A stretch of DNA of 64,000 nucleotides from Thermoanaerobaculia bacterium (GCA_022823665.1 JAJEHN010000025.1:124001-188000); one strand, 5' to 3'; shown: positions 1 to 9,543, counted from the stretch's first letter. Notes: generated by a model not told the origin, from the letters alone. Program-made: numbers and translations.

Positions 1-1
1 C

Positions 2-997
2 TTCGGCCTGTCCGCCGCGACCGCTGCCCAGGAGGACATCCCGCGCACGGCGAGCGGCAGGCCGGACCTCTCCGGCACCTACGACATCGCCACCCGCACG
101 CCGATGATGCGCGATCCGAAGTACGGCGAGGATCCCTACATGAGCGCCGAGGACGCGCACCGGCTCGCGGCAGCCACCGAAGCGGCAAAGGTCGAGGCCG
201 ACATCCCCAGCGATCCGAACCGCGAGGCGCCCCCCGTCGGCGGCGACGGCCACCGCAGCAACATCGGCGGCCACAACCAGTTCTGGTTCGACTTCGGCAC
301 GATCCCCTTCCAGGTCGACGGCAAGTACCGCAACTCGATCATCACGGACCCGCCGGACGGCCGGCTGCCGCCCAAGACGGAACGCGGCCAGACACTCACG
401 CCGCGTGGCCTCGGCGCCTACAACCGGAATCCGGGCGGCGCCTGGTGGCTCGATAGCGGCGAGAACCTCTACGACGAACCGGAAGTCCAGACCCTCGGAA
501 CGCGCTGCCTCTACGCCGGCGGCCCCACGGTGCCGGTCCGGCCCTCCGCCTACAACAACCTGAAGACGATCACGCAGACCGAGGCTCACGTGGCGATCCA
601 CGTCGAATGGATGCACTGGACGCGGATCGTCCGCCTCGATTCCGAGCACGCGCCGCCCGAGTACCGTTCCTTCGGCGGCGATTCGATCGGCCGGTGGGAA
701 GACGACACCCTGGTCGTCGAGACGACGAACTTCCTGCGGGCACCTCACGTGGCGCACGACGGCCTGCGCGTCGTCGAGCGTTTCTCCCGCATCGACGCCA
801 ATACGCTGTTCTACGAGTTCACGGTCGAGGATTCCGACTACACCGCGCCCTATACCGGCTCGCTGCCCTGGCCCCGCACCGACGAGCGGCTCTACGAGTA
901 CGCCTGCCACGAGGGGAACTACTCGATGGGCAACATGCTCCGCGGCGCCCGGTTGCTGGAGAAAGAGGCCCGCGAGGAACCGCGCGGGGGCGGCTGA
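2..997 (+). CDS. Uncharacterised exported-type protein, 5' end outside window
   Basis: The reading frame is open from the first bases of the window, so the N-terminus is missing; the first visible residues (AATAAQEDIPRTASGRPDLS) resemble the end of a signal peptide followed by the mature start. The protein is hydrophilic with no membrane segment. Recognisable stretches are RPDLSGTYD near the start, PPDGRLPPKT in the middle and GRWEDDTLVVETTNF towards the end, which I associate with a large uncharacterised exported family common in Acidobacteriota and marine Gammaproteobacteria. No catalytic motif is visible and no function is proposed. A metal carrier follows on the same strand after a gap of about 115 bases. 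Confidence 0.75.
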   Translation, partial: FGLSAATAAQEDIPRTASGRPDLSGTYDIATRTPMMRDPKYGEDPYMSAEDAHRLAAATEAAKVEADIPSDPNREAPPVGGDGHRSNIGGHNQFWFDFGTIPFQVDGKYRNSIITDPPDGRLPPKTERGQTLTPRGLGAYNRNPGGAWWLDSGENLYDEPEVQTLGTRCLYAGGPTVPVRPSAYNNLKTITQTEAHVAIHVEWMHWTRIVRLDSEHAPPEYRSFGGDSIGRWEDDTLVVETTNFLRAPHVAHDGLRVVERFSRIDANTLFYEFTVEDSDYTAPYTGSLPWPRTDERLYEYACHEGNYSMGNMLRGARLLEKEAREEPRGGG

Positions 998-1114
998 TAC
1001 CCTCCCTCCGGCCCAGCCCACAGACCGGCGCTTCCGAAGCGCCCATCGACGCTCCGGAAGCTCCTTCTGGCTAACCAGGTACTCGATCCGTACACCGTCC
1101 GCCACGGCGAGGCC

Positions 1115-2461
1115 GTGGCGCCGCCGGCGAGCTTCCGGGAGCGCCTGAAGTACCTCGGACCGAGCCTGATCGTCACCGGCGCCGTGATCGGCTCGGGCGA
1201 GCTGGTGCTGACGACGAGCCTCGGCGCGGTGGCCGGCTTCACCCTGCTCTGGTGGATGCTGCTCTCCTGCTGGTGCAAGTCACTGGTGCAGGCGGAGATG
1301 GCCCGCTACACGATCGAGTCCGGGGACACCTACCTGCGGGCGATGAACCGGCTGCCGGGGCGCATCTGGCGGATCTCCTGGCCGATCTGGCTGGGCATCA
1401 TCGCCTACGTCCCCGGCACGATGGGACTGGGCGGCATCATCGGCGGCGCCGGCCAGTCGATGTCCTTCCTCGCCTCGCTGGCGAACGTCGAACTCGACGG
1501 CGTTCTCTGCACCGGCATCATCGCCGTCGTCTGCTCGATCATCCTGGGGACCGGCTCCTACAAGTGGCTGGAGCGGGTCATGCTGCCGCTCGTCCTCGCC
1601 TTCACGTTCTGCACCCTGGTCTGCCTGATCGCGATGCAGTTCACGGAGTTCCGCACCTCGCCCGCCGAGATCCTCGGCGGCATGAAGCCGGACATGACGC
1701 TCTTCGTCGTCGTCGCGGCGCTGGCCCTGTCCGCCTACGGCTACACCGGCACGACCTCGGGCGACATCTCGTCCTACACGTACTGGTGCATCGAGAAGGG
1801 CTACCCCAGCCTGCTCGGCTCCGACCGTAGCGACCCGAACTGGGAGTCCCACGCCCGCGGCTGGATGCGGGTGCTCCACACGGACGTCTGGCTCGCCCTG
1901 CTCATCGTCACCTGCGCCACGATCCCCTACTACATCCTCGGCGCCGGGGTGCTGAACAAGATGGGCCTGACGCCGGAGGGGAACGACGAGACGATCGGGG
2001 CCCTCTCGAACATCTTCACCCAGACGCTTGGCCTCTGGGCCGTGTGGATCTTCGCGATCGGCGCCTTCTGCATCCTGTTCTCGACGGTGCTCTCCGGCGC
2101 CGGCGGCGGCGGCCGCTCGATTCCCGACTACCTGATGGAGATGGGCCTGATCGAGCGCTCCAACCTGGCGCTGCGCAAGAAGATCATCCGCGGCTACCTG
2201 GTCTGCCTGCCGCTCGTCGCCTTCGGGATCTACTACTACGTCACGGACTTCGTCATCCTGATCATGGTCGGCGGCCTGACCTCGGCGATCTTCCTGCCGA
2301 TTCAGGCCGGCGCCACGCTGTGGCTCCAGCGGACGCGGATGGATCCAAGAATCAGGCCCCGGCGGCTGACCTACGTCGGCCTGTGGGTCGTGTTCGCGTT
2401 CGAGGCCGCGATGGCGCTGCTGGTCATCCGCTACGTCGTTCTGGCGCCGTACTTCAACTGA
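1115..2461 (+). CDS. Nramp-related divalent metal or cation transporter
   Basis: A polytopic membrane protein of about 448 residues with roughly eleven hydrophobic segments. The first, LIVTGAVIGSGELVLTTS, matches transmembrane helix 1 of the Nramp (COG1914) fold. The classical DPGN metal-binding motif is replaced by GAVIGSGE, so the substrate may not be Mn/Fe; Nramp-related Mg carriers and other distant clades also lack DPGN. The GTG given here is the first conventional start, but the frame is open upstream to the previous stop and reads LDPYTVRHGEA just before it. That resembles the N-terminus of related proteins, so translation may begin upstream, perhaps at CTG 1067. The function call is by family only. 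Confidence 0.8.
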   Translation: MAPPASFRERLKYLGPSLIVTGAVIGSGELVLTTSLGAVAGFTLLWWMLLSCWCKSLVQAEMARYTIESGDTYLRAMNRLPGRIWRISWPIWLGIIAYVPGTMGLGGIIGGAGQSMSFLASLANVELDGVLCTGIIAVVCSIILGTGSYKWLERVMLPLVLAFTFCTLVCLIAMQFTEFRTSPAEILGGMKPDMTLFVVVAALALSAYGYTGTTSGDISSYTYWCIEKGYPSLLGSDRSDPNWESHARGWMRVLHTDVWLALLIVTCATIPYYILGAGVLNKMGLTPEGNDETIGALSNIFTQTLGLWAVWIFAIGAFCILFSTVLSGAGGGGRSIPDYLMEMGLIERSNLALRKKIIRGYLVCLPLVAFGIYYYVTDFVILIMVGGLTSAIFLPIQAGATLWLQRTRMDPRIRPRRLTYVGLWVVFAFEAAMALLVIRYVVLAPYFN

Positions 2462-2466
2462 GAAGG

Positions 2467-2512
2467 CTGGGTGCGCCGGCCTTCTGGCCGGCATCCGGCG
2501 CGCCAGCGCCGG
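2467..2512 (+). repeat. Intergenic palindromic repeat, two-hairpin form (copy 1)
   Basis: Head CTGGGTGCGC followed by hairpin CGGCC-TTCT-GGCCG, the linker CAT, then a second hairpin CCGGCGC-GCCA-GCGCCGG. It lies between the Nramp-like gene and the DUF3500 gene. It belongs to a family repeated at 3726, 7083, 10108, 27391, 36798 and 52890. Confidence 0.8.
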
Positions 2513-2540
2513 CTGCGTCTGCCGCTAGCATGCCGACACC

Positions 2541-3725
2541 ATGCTCCGCTGCACCCTCGCCACGACCCTCGCCCTCCTCACAACCACCGCCGCCCTCGCC
2601 CAGCGGCCCGGCGACCGCGCCGACCGGATGCGGGAGCGCAGCCGGCAGATGGACGCCCGCCTCGCCGACGACCCCTACGTCGGCATCCACGGAAGCTCCG
2701 GCATCCAGCGCGGCCTCTACACGATCGAGTCGACCGGCGTGTCGACGGCACCGGTCCGTGAAGCCGCCGAGGCGTTTCTGGTAGCCCTTTCAGCCGAGCA
2801 GCGAGCCAGGACGACCTTCCCGGTCGACGACGATGAGTGGCGCAAGTGGATGAACCAGCACTTCTACGTGCGCCAGGGAGTCGGCTTCGACGAAATGGAC
2901 GACGCCCAGCGCGAGGCCGCCTTCGGCCTGATGCGCGCCTCGCTCAGCGCGGACGGCCTCAAGCTGAGCCGCGACATCATGAACCTCAACCGCACCCTGG
3001 GCGAGCTGAACGGCGACAACTTCGCCGAGTACAACGAGTGGCTCTACTGGATCACCGTGATGGGCGAGCCCTCCGCCGACCAGCCCTGGGGCTGGCAGGT
3101 CGACGGCCACCACCTGATCATCAACTACTTCGTGCTCGGCGACCAGGTCGTCATGACACCGCTCTTCGTCGGCTCCGAGCCGGTCATCGCCGAATCGGGC
3201 AAGTTCAAGGGCACAGCGATCATGCAGCGCGAGCAGGACCAGGGGCTGGCGCTGATCCGGTCCCTTCCCGCGAAGCAGCGGGCCAAGGCGATCATCGAGA
3301 CCTCGAAGGACGGCAACGACAACCTCGGCGAGGCCTTCAGCGACAACATCGTCCTCGATTACGCGGGCGTTCCCGCCTCGGAGCTGTCAGCCGGCGCCAG
3401 GAAGGGACTGCTCGACCTGATCGCCCTCTATGTCCACAACATGCGGGAGGGCCACGCGAGGGTACGGATGGCGGAGGTCGAGGCGTACCTCGATGACACC
3501 CATTTCGCCTGGATCGGCGGCACGGACGACGACTCGGTCTTCTACTACCGCATCCACAGCCCGGTCATCCTGATCGAGTTCGACCATCAGCGGCCGGTTG
3601 GCATCCGGCACCTGGTCGAGGGCCGCGCGCCGATCCGCCAGCACATCCACGCCGTGGTGCGGACGCCGAACGGCAACGACTACGGCAAGGACCTGCTGCG
3701 GCAGCACTACGAGCGGGACCACTGA
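2541..3725 (+). CDS. DUF3500 domain-containing exported protein
   Basis: 394 residues starting at ATG with a Sec signal peptide ([20 protein letters not shown], cut before QRPGD). The remainder fits the DUF3500 family: [16 protein letters not shown] near residue 75, then conserved blocks around [15 protein letters not shown] and FVGSEP and a C-terminal segment rich in His and Asp. DUF3500 proteins have no established activity; the conserved DGHH and HxH residues suggest metal binding, which is inference. The gene stands alone, converging on the MerC-like gene with a repeat element in the gap. Confidence 0.88.
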   Translation: MLRCTLATTLALLTTTAALAQRPGDRADRMRERSRQMDARLADDPYVGIHGSSGIQRGLYTIESTGVSTAPVREAAEAFLVALSAEQRARTTFPVDDDEWRKWMNQHFYVRQGVGFDEMDDAQREAAFGLMRASLSADGLKLSRDIMNLNRTLGELNGDNFAEYNEWLYWITVMGEPSADQPWGWQVDGHHLIINYFVLGDQVVMTPLFVGSEPVIAESGKFKGTAIMQREQDQGLALIRSLPAKQRAKAIIETSKDGNDNLGEAFSDNIVLDYAGVPASELSAGARKGLLDLIALYVHNMREGHARVRMAEVEAYLDDTHFAWIGGTDDDSVFYYRIHSPVILIEFDHQRPVGIRHLVEGRAPIRQHIHAVVRTPNGNDYGKDLLRQHYERDH

Positions 3726-3796
3726 GGTCGCCGCTTCGCGGCGCGGTCTTCTGGCCGCCTGCGGCGGCGGCGGGTCAGAAGACCCGCGCACCCAGC
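3726..3796 (-). repeat. Intergenic palindromic repeat (copy 2)
   Basis: Read on the minus strand it starts with head CTGGGTGCGC, then GGGTC-TTCT-GACCC. Its first 26 bases are identical to copy 6 at 36800-36825. A second module, CGCCGC-TTC-GCGGCG, sits at its far end. It fills the gap between two convergent genes and could also act as a bidirectional terminator, although no T-run is seen. Confidence 0.75.
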
Positions 3797-3814
3797 GTTT
3801 GCCGCTGCGCGGCG

Positions 3815-4243
3815 TCAGCCTTCCTGGTTCCTCTGCTCCTCCTCGGCGCATACCGCGCACGACGCGGCGTGGCAGAGGCGGGCGCTCAGCACCATGGCGC
3901 CCGCGATCGTGAGGCTGCCGGCGGACGAGGTCACCGTTTCGGGCAGCGGCTCGAGCCAGCCCGCCAGGGAGGCCGCCCAGAGCGTCGCTCCCGCGGCAAA
4001 CGTGAGAGTCACGAGGGTGCTCTTGCGGGCTGGACCCATGAGAAGGATCACTGCGCCGAGAAGGACGGTCCCGGCCCAGGCGGCCCGTTCGACGCCTTCC
4101 GAGAGCGCCAGCGCGGGCGCCGCCACGACCAGGACCGGCGTGAGTGCGCAGTGCAGACCGCACAGGGCCGCGGCGCACGCCGCGAGCCTCGAACCGGAAA
4201 CCAGGTACGGGCTTGACGGAACGGTTGCGAGGGAGTCCTTCAT
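3815..4243 (-). CDS. MerC-like inner-membrane protein
   Basis: 142 residues with four hydrophobic segments. The first contains CAAALCGLHCALTP, the paired-cysteine pattern of the MerC mercury transport family, and a cysteine cluster (CHAASCAVC) sits near the C-terminus. MerC proteins carry Hg(II) across the inner membrane in mer operons, but no merR, merA or merP is present here, so a general heavy-metal or thiol-linked role is just as possible. The gene lies 9 bases downstream of the DUF3604 gene on the same strand and may be co-transcribed with it. Confidence 0.8.
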   Translation of the reverse strand: MKDSLATVPSSPYLVSGSRLAACAAALCGLHCALTPVLVVAAPALALSEGVERAAWAGTVLLGAVILLMGPARKSTLVTLTFAAGATLWAASLAGWLEPLPETVTSSAGSLTIAGAMVLSARLCHAASCAVCAEEEQRNQEG

Positions 4244-4252
4244 GACGGCCGG

Positions 4253-7081
4253 CTACTCTACCGTCACCCAGATCGGGGACGACCAGGCCATGTTGCCGTC
4301 GACCTGAATCACCCGCACGTAGTACAGGTGCTCGCCGGGCTCGACGTCGGCGTCGGCGAACTCGAGGCTGACGTCCGCCTCCAGGTTCTGGCGGTTGTAG
4401 AGGAACGTCTGGTCGCGGATGATGTCGATCTGGCGGATGGGCGTCGTGCCGATGACCCGGACGCTCAACCGGAAGTCGCCGTCGGCGGTCAGGATGTCGC
4501 CCTGGAGGTACTCCCGGCCGCCCGTCCGCAGGCGATAGTCGAGGATGATGTTGTCCGTCGCGCCGTAGCTGTGGCGCTTCTTCATCGCGTCGAGCATCCC
4601 CTCGCGCGTGAACTCCTCGGCGATCGTCGCGGCGTAGGAGATGTGGGTCGAGAGGTGGTCCGACGCGGCCTGGACGCCGAGCTTGTAGCCCTTGGCCCAG
4701 GCGTTCCAGACGTAGCCCTCCGGCCGGAAGCCTCCCGGCGCTGAGCGCAGGTTGCCGGTGCGTGCGGCCCGCGGGGCGCCCTCGTACTCGTTCGAGACGC
4801 GATCCCCCTGGTAGATCTCGACCAGGGGCTCGACCTCCGGGTCGTTGTCGCGCCAGTCGGTGCCCATGCTCGAGGCGGACGTGTGGGAGATGGCGATGCC
4901 GTCGTGCTCCTTCAGGTACTCGTAGAGCCTCGCCGCGCCCTCCTCGTGGGTCCGCTCCGCCTCGGTGACGGGCAGCGTCGGCTTGCCGCGCTCCGCGAAC
5001 AGGATGTTCCGGTGGCCGTCGGGGAAGGAGATGCTCCGCTCGTAGCCGTAGAAGGGCTGGAAGCGGCCGGAGACCGAGAAGACGTCGACCGTCTGGTGCA
5101 GCAGCCAGTTGATGTACTCGATGTCCGGGCCGCCCAGGAAGTTGTGCTCGCTGGCCAGCAGGAAGTCGAGCGAGGCGACGTCCATCGCGTAGCGGTAGGT
5201 CTGGATCAGCGAACCGTCGTTGTTGCCGTCCATCGAGATCTCGGTGTGGCGGTGGGTGTCGCCGCGGTAGATGCGGTACGTCTTCCCTTCGGACTCGATC
5301 TCGTAGTTGCGGATCCTCTCCAGGTCCTCCGCCTCGTTCTCGTGGATCACGTAGGCCGGCACCTCGTCGACGATGCGGCCGACCAGCTTCGGCGGCACGA
5401 CCTTCGTCTCAAGCCGCGGCAGTCTCGCGGCGTAGACGTCGGCGTGCTCGAACAGGAACCCCGAGTAGTCGCGGTTGTCCGTCGGCCAGGCGGCCCAGAC
5501 ATCGCCGTTCCCGTCCGACGCCAGGCCCCAGCGGGCATCCTGCCGGAAGCGCGTCATCGGGATGTGCTGCGGCCGGAGCCAGCGGTCTCCCTGGAGGGTC
5601 GTGCTCCAGACCTCCCAGGAGGCCCGGTGGGCCGGGGACTCGCTGAGGATGTCGGCCTGGCGCGTGGTCCGGTGCCGGAAGTGGAGCCAGATGCGTCCGT
5701 CCGCGTCCGGGAACAGGACGGGGAAGTCGTTGTAGCCCTGGAGTTCTTCGGGCAACGCCTCGTTGACGTCCGCGGCCGGCGAGCGCCACTCCCAGCCGTC
5801 GTGGGCCGCGACGTTCATCGTGCGCCACTCGTAGAGCCGCGTGCCCTCCCGGTTGAGCACCCAGCCGGTGTCCTTCCCCCAGTTCACGCCGCTCTCGTTC
5901 CACGCCGCCCAGACCCGGTCCTGGCCGTCGACCGCGAGGCTGATGTGCGCCTCGTACTTGGCCGTCGAGGCGACAGGCATCTCCGCGCCCCACTCGCCGC
6001 CGGCGTGGCGACGGACCAGCACGTCGTAGTTGCCGGCGCCATAGCTGTCCCAGCCGACGTAGACGCCGCCCTTCGAGTCGGCGACGATCACCGGCTCCCA
6101 GTCGTTCGCCGGCGACGACGAGACCTGCTCCGCCTCGGACCAGCGTTCGCCGTCGTGGCGGCGGGCGAAGATGTCGGCGGCGCCGTCGCGGAAGCCCTGC
6201 CAGACCACCCAGAGATTGCCCTCGGCGTCGGTTGCCAGGTTGTGGAACACGTCCGGCTGCGGCGCTTCGGTCAGCCGTTCCGCCGACGACCAGGCATCGC
6301 CGTCCAGGACGCGGGCGTAGAGATCCCAGTTGCCCTCGACCTGGGCCGAGTAGACGACCCACGGGCGGCCATCGCCGTCGCGGCCCATCTTCACGAGAAA
6401 GTGGTCGCCGGGCTGCTCCGTCAGGGTCTGGACTTCTCCCCAGACCTGCCCGTCGAAGCGGCGCGCCAGGATCTCGTTCCCGTTGTCGCGGTAGCCGAGC
6501 CAGGCGGCCCAGACCTCGTCGCCGTCGCTGCCGAGGATCGTCGCGAAGTCGTTCTGGTAGTCGTCGGAGGTCATCCGCTCCACCCCGGGCACGCGCTCGA
6601 CCGTCACGTCGCCGCCCAGGAACCGCAGCCGACGGCCGACCGCGACATCGGCGAGCCGGACCTCGAACTCGCCGCCCGCCGTGGCGAACATGAGCCGCGA
6701 GCCACCGTTGCCCCTCACGTCGACGACGAGTCCCGGCGACCGGACGTACTCGACCGGACCGACCGTCTGCGTATCGTGGATGGCGCCGGGCCTGTAGTTC
6801 GGCCCCTGGTAGCTCGCCAGCTTCCAGGCGGCGCCCTCGACCTCGTTGCCAGGCCGCGGCCGCCAGTCGCGGAGGCCCAGCAGCTCGCCGCCCGACACTT
6901 CGAGCGAGCCGTCCCAGTCACGGGCGGCCGTGTCGTTCACGCCCAGGCGGACGAGAAGCGAGACGACGTCGTCGCCAGCGAGCGTGCCGGCTTCCTGGGC
7001 CGCGGCGGGCGGCGGCGCAAGGATGAACAGAGCGGCTGCCGCTACGGCAGCCGAGGCGAACCCGACCTTGTTGTGTGGCAT
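4253..7081 (-). CDS. Exported beta-propeller plus DUF3604 (PHP-like) protein
   Basis: 942 residues with a Sec signal peptide (APPPAAAQ at its end). Residues of about 160-520 hold repeated blocks of the kind WAAWLGYRDNGNEIFARR / [10 protein letters not shown], which look like the blades of a beta-propeller. The C-terminal 350 residues are a DUF3604 domain: [26 protein letters not shown] and SDHLSTHISYA give the histidine and aspartate set expected of a PHP-type metal site. It ends [13 protein letters not shown]3604 proteins are thought to be secreted metal-dependent hydrolases; the substrate is unknown. A close paralogue of the same architecture lies at 40329-43172, and a shorter relative beside it. 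Confidence 0.85.
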   Translation of the reverse strand: MPHNKVGFASAAVAAAALFILAPPPAAAQEAGTLAGDDVVSLLVRLGVNDTAARDWDGSLEVSGGELLGLRDWRPRPGNEVEGAAWKLASYQGPNYRPGAIHDTQTVGPVEYVRSPGLVVDVRGNGGSRLMFATAGGEFEVRLADVAVGRRLRFLGGDVTVERVPGVERMTSDDYQNDFATILGSDGDEVWAAWLGYRDNGNEILARRFDGQVWGEVQTLTEQPGDHFLVKMGRDGDGRPWVVYSAQVEGNWDLYARVLDGDAWSSAERLTEAPQPDVFHNLATDAEGNLWVVWQGFRDGAADIFARRHDGERWSEAEQVSSSPANDWEPVIVADSKGGVYVGWDSYGAGNYDVLVRRHAGGEWGAEMPVASTAKYEAHISLAVDGQDRVWAAWNESGVNWGKDTGWVLNREGTRLYEWRTMNVAAHDGWEWRSPAADVNEALPEELQGYNDFPVLFPDADGRIWLHFRHRTTRQADILSESPAHRASWEVWSTTLQGDRWLRPQHIPMTRFRQDARWGLASDGNGDVWAAWPTDNRDYSGFLFEHADVYAARLPRLETKVVPPKLVGRIVDEVPAYVIHENEAEDLERIRNYEIESEGKTYRIYRGDTHRHTEISMDGNNDGSLIQTYRYAMDVASLDFLLASEHNFLGGPDIEYINWLLHQTVDVFSVSGRFQPFYGYERSISFPDGHRNILFAERGKPTLPVTEAERTHEEGAARLYEYLKEHDGIAISHTSASSMGTDWRDNDPEVEPLVEIYQGDRVSNEYEGAPRAARTGNLRSAPGGFRPEGYVWNAWAKGYKLGVQAASDHLSTHISYAATIAEEFTREGMLDAMKKRHSYGATDNIILDYRLRTGGREYLQGDILTADGDFRLSVRVIGTTPIRQIDIIRDQTFLYNRQNLEADVSLEFADADVEPGEHLYYVRVIQVDGNMAWSSPIWVTVE

Positions 7082-7082
7082 T

Positions 7083-7111
7083 GCCGGCTAGCTTAGCCGG
7101 CGCACCCAGTG
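7083..7111 (-). repeat. Intergenic palindromic repeat (copy 3)
   Basis: On the minus strand the head CACTGGGTGCGC leads into GCCGGCTA-AGC-TAGCCGGC, a third arm sequence under the same head. It sits between divergent genes, directly upstream of the start codon at 7081. Confidence 0.75.
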
Positions 7112-7154
7112 GGGAATACTCTACGGCTCCGGTCACACAGAAGAGAGGTTCCCG

Positions 7155-8930
7155 ATGCAGAAGCGGTACGGACACCTGATCGTCGCCGCGGCGGTCTCTA
7201 CTCAAATCCTGAGCGTCGCGATCGCGAGCGCCCAATCCGGCGACGCCTTCGTCCCCGTCACCGACGAGATGCTCGAGAACCCGGCGCCCGAGGACTGGCT
7301 GTCCTGGCGGCGCACCGCGAACGGCTGGGGCTACAGCCCGCTCGACCAGATCGATCCTACGAACGTCGGCGACCTGCGGATGGTGTGGACGCGCTCGCTC
7401 AACGACGGCAGCCAGACCGGCACGCCGCTCGCCTACCGGGGCGTCATGTACATGCCGAACCCGAACGATGTGATCCAGGCGCTCGACGCCGCGACCGGCG
7501 ACCTGATCTGGGAGCACCGCCGCAAGATCCCCGAGGACGCGAAGGACTACGTCGGAGGCTTCCTGTCCCAGAACAACCGGAACATCGCGATCTTCGCGAA
7601 CCTGATCATCGACACCAGCGTCGACGACCACCTCTTCGCGCTCGACGCCGAGACCGGCAAGATGGTCTGGGAGACGATGGTCCTCGACTACCGCACCCAC
7701 CCGGCCCTCCAGGGTGCCGGGCCGATCATCGGCAACGGCAAGGCGTTCTCCGGCCGGAGCTGCTCGCCCCGCGCCGGGCCCAACGCCTGCGTCATCACGG
7801 CCCACGACGCCCTGACCGGCGAGGAGCTCTGGCGGCGGCGCACGATTCCCGCTCCGGGCGAACCGGGCGACGAGACCTGGGGCGACGTGCCGTTCGAAGA
7901 GCGGGCGCACGTCGGCTCCTGGATGCCGCCGAGCTACGACGCGGAGCTCGACCTGGTCTTCGCCGGCACCTCGGTCACCGCGCCGGCGCCCAAGTTCATG
8001 CTCGGCGGGGTCGAGAACAAGCACCTGTACCACAACTCGACCCTCGCGCTCGACGCGGACAGCGGCGAGATCGTCTGGCACTACCAGCACATGAACGACC
8101 ACTGGGACCTGGACCATCCGTTCGAGCGCCTCGTCGTCGAGACGGCGGTCGCGCCGGATCCCGACGAAGTGCCGTGGATCAACCCGAACCTCGAACCGGG
8201 CGAGGTCCGCAAGGTGATCACCGGCATCCCCGGCAAGACGGCGCTCGTCTACTCGATCGACCGCGAGACCGGCGAGTTCCTCTGGGCGCGGCCGACCGTC
8301 TACCAGAACGTGATCCACAGCATCGACGGCGAGACCGGTCAGCCGACCGAGAACCCCGAGGTCATCTTCCACGCCCTGGAAGAGGAGCGGCTGATCTGCC
8401 CGAACATGCACGGCGGCAAGGACTGGGAGGCCGGGGCCTACAGCCCGGAGACGAACACGCTCTACTACCCGCTGCGCAACATGTGCATGCCGACGCTGAC
8501 GACGACCGACCCGAGCGCTTCCCACCCGTACTACGCCCTGAGCGTCCGCCACGAGCTGGCGCCCGGCACGGAGAACCTCGGCACGGTCTACGCAATCTCC
8601 GCCGAAACCGGGAAGACGGTCTGGCTCCACCAGCAGCGCGCGTCGACCACGTCGCTGGTCGCCACCGGCGGCGGACTGCTCTTCGGCGGCGACACGAACG
8701 GTCGGTTCAAGGCGTACAGCCAGGAGACGGGCGAAGTGCTGTGGGAGGTGAACCTCGGCGCTCCGGTGACCGGTTACCCGATCACCTACGCCGTCGACGG
8801 CACGCAGTACGTCGCGGTCAGCACCGGCATCTCGGCGACCACCTCGAGCTTCCTGCGGCTGACGCCGGAGTTGAAGCCCGGCTTCGCGAACAACCTGTTC
8901 GTGTTCGCGCTGGAGTACGCCGAACCGTAG
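7155..8930 (+). CDS. Quinoprotein (PQQ-dependent) dehydrogenase, propeller only
   Basis: 591 residues from ATG, preceded by a purine-rich AGAGAGG site, with an N-terminal signal peptide (SVAIASAQ), so periplasmic. The W-docking repeats of the eight-bladed PQQ propeller are visible: ALDAATGDLIWEHRR, ALDAETGKMVWE, ALDADSGEIVWHY, AISAETGKTVWLH, AYSQETGEVLWEV. The block CPNMHGGKDWEAGAYSPETN corresponds to the conserved segment NW.P.AYdP. of alcohol and glucose-type quinoproteins. No adjacent-cysteine pair and no fused cytochrome c domain are present. The convergent lipoprotein cytochrome c, 25 bases away, is the obvious electron acceptor candidate. The alcohol or sugar substrate cannot be told from sequence. 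Confidence 0.88.
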   Translation: MQKRYGHLIVAAAVSTQILSVAIASAQSGDAFVPVTDEMLENPAPEDWLSWRRTANGWGYSPLDQIDPTNVGDLRMVWTRSLNDGSQTGTPLAYRGVMYMPNPNDVIQALDAATGDLIWEHRRKIPEDAKDYVGGFLSQNNRNIAIFANLIIDTSVDDHLFALDAETGKMVWETMVLDYRTHPALQGAGPIIGNGKAFSGRSCSPRAGPNACVITAHDALTGEELWRRRTIPAPGEPGDETWGDVPFEERAHVGSWMPPSYDAELDLVFAGTSVTAPAPKFMLGGVENKHLYHNSTLALDADSGEIVWHYQHMNDHWDLDHPFERLVVETAVAPDPDEVPWINPNLEPGEVRKVITGIPGKTALVYSIDRETGEFLWARPTVYQNVIHSIDGETGQPTENPEVIFHALEEERLICPNMHGGKDWEAGAYSPETNTLYYPLRNMCMPTLTTTDPSASHPYYALSVRHELAPGTENLGTVYAISAETGKTVWLHQQRASTTSLVATGGGLLFGGDTNGRFKAYSQETGEVLWEVNLGAPVTGYPITYAVDGTQYVAVSTGISATTSSFLRLTPELKPGFANNLFVFALEYAEP

Positions 8931-8955
8931 GCGCGGCGGCTGCGCCGGCGAACGC

Positions 8956-9453
8956 CTAGGGAGGCATCCGCTCGACCGCGATGCCCTCCAACAGGTTCGA
9001 GTCGGCAGCCAGTTCCCGATCGCCGGCCGGGTACCCGTTGGCGCTCAGCAGGAAGGCGACGACGTCGATGTAGACCTGGTCGCCGAGCGTTGCAGGCTCT
9101 TCCGGCGGCATGGTCGACTGGACGCTGTCGTAGATGTCGGCCACCTTGAGCCCGCGCCAGCGGAAGCGGAACGCGACACCGGTCAGGCCCGGCGCCATCT
9201 CGCCGCCGCCGAGACCCTCGCCGTGGCACTCGCCGCAGTGCGCTTCGTAGGCAACCTGGCCGCGTTCCGCCTGTGCCTCGGTGAAGATGCCTTCGAGGAC
9301 AGAGGTGGGCGGAGGAGCCGGCGCGGCCTCCGGCGCTGCGGGACGCGGCGCCTCGGCGGGCGCTGACGACGGCGCCGTGACCACGGCCGACGAGCAGGCC
9401 AGCGCCGCAACCAGTAGCAGAGCCGGGGCCCCAACCACCGCGAAGAGGACCTT
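8956..9453 (-). CDS. Lipoprotein c-type cytochrome
   Basis: About 165 residues. The GTG at 9453 gives a lipoprotein signal (KVLFAVVGAPALLLVAALAC), so I prefer it to the TTG at 9498, which would put acidic residues in front of the signal. A Pro/Ala-rich linker follows, then one class I cytochrome c domain with heme motif CGECH and a probable axial Met in the segment VQSTMPPEEP. The C-terminus is ANGYPAGDRELAADSN. It converges on the quinoprotein dehydrogenase gene and may take electrons from it in the periplasm; the pairing is inferred from position only. Confidence 0.85.
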   Translation of the reverse strand, partial: KVLFAVVGAPALLLVAALACSSAVVTAPSSAPAEAPRPAAPEAAPAPPPTSVLEGIFTEAQAERGQVAYEAHCGECHGEGLGGGEMAPGLTGVAFRFRWRGLKVADIYDSVQSTMPPEEPATLGDQVYIDVVAFLLSANGYPAGDRELAADSNLLEGIAVERMPP

Positions 9454-9543
9454 CACGAGTCCCGCGCCCAACACGTCGTCATCCGCCACCGCCGGCAACG
9501 TACTACGCTCCCGCCGCGCCGGTCCACCGCCAACCAGGGCCGG

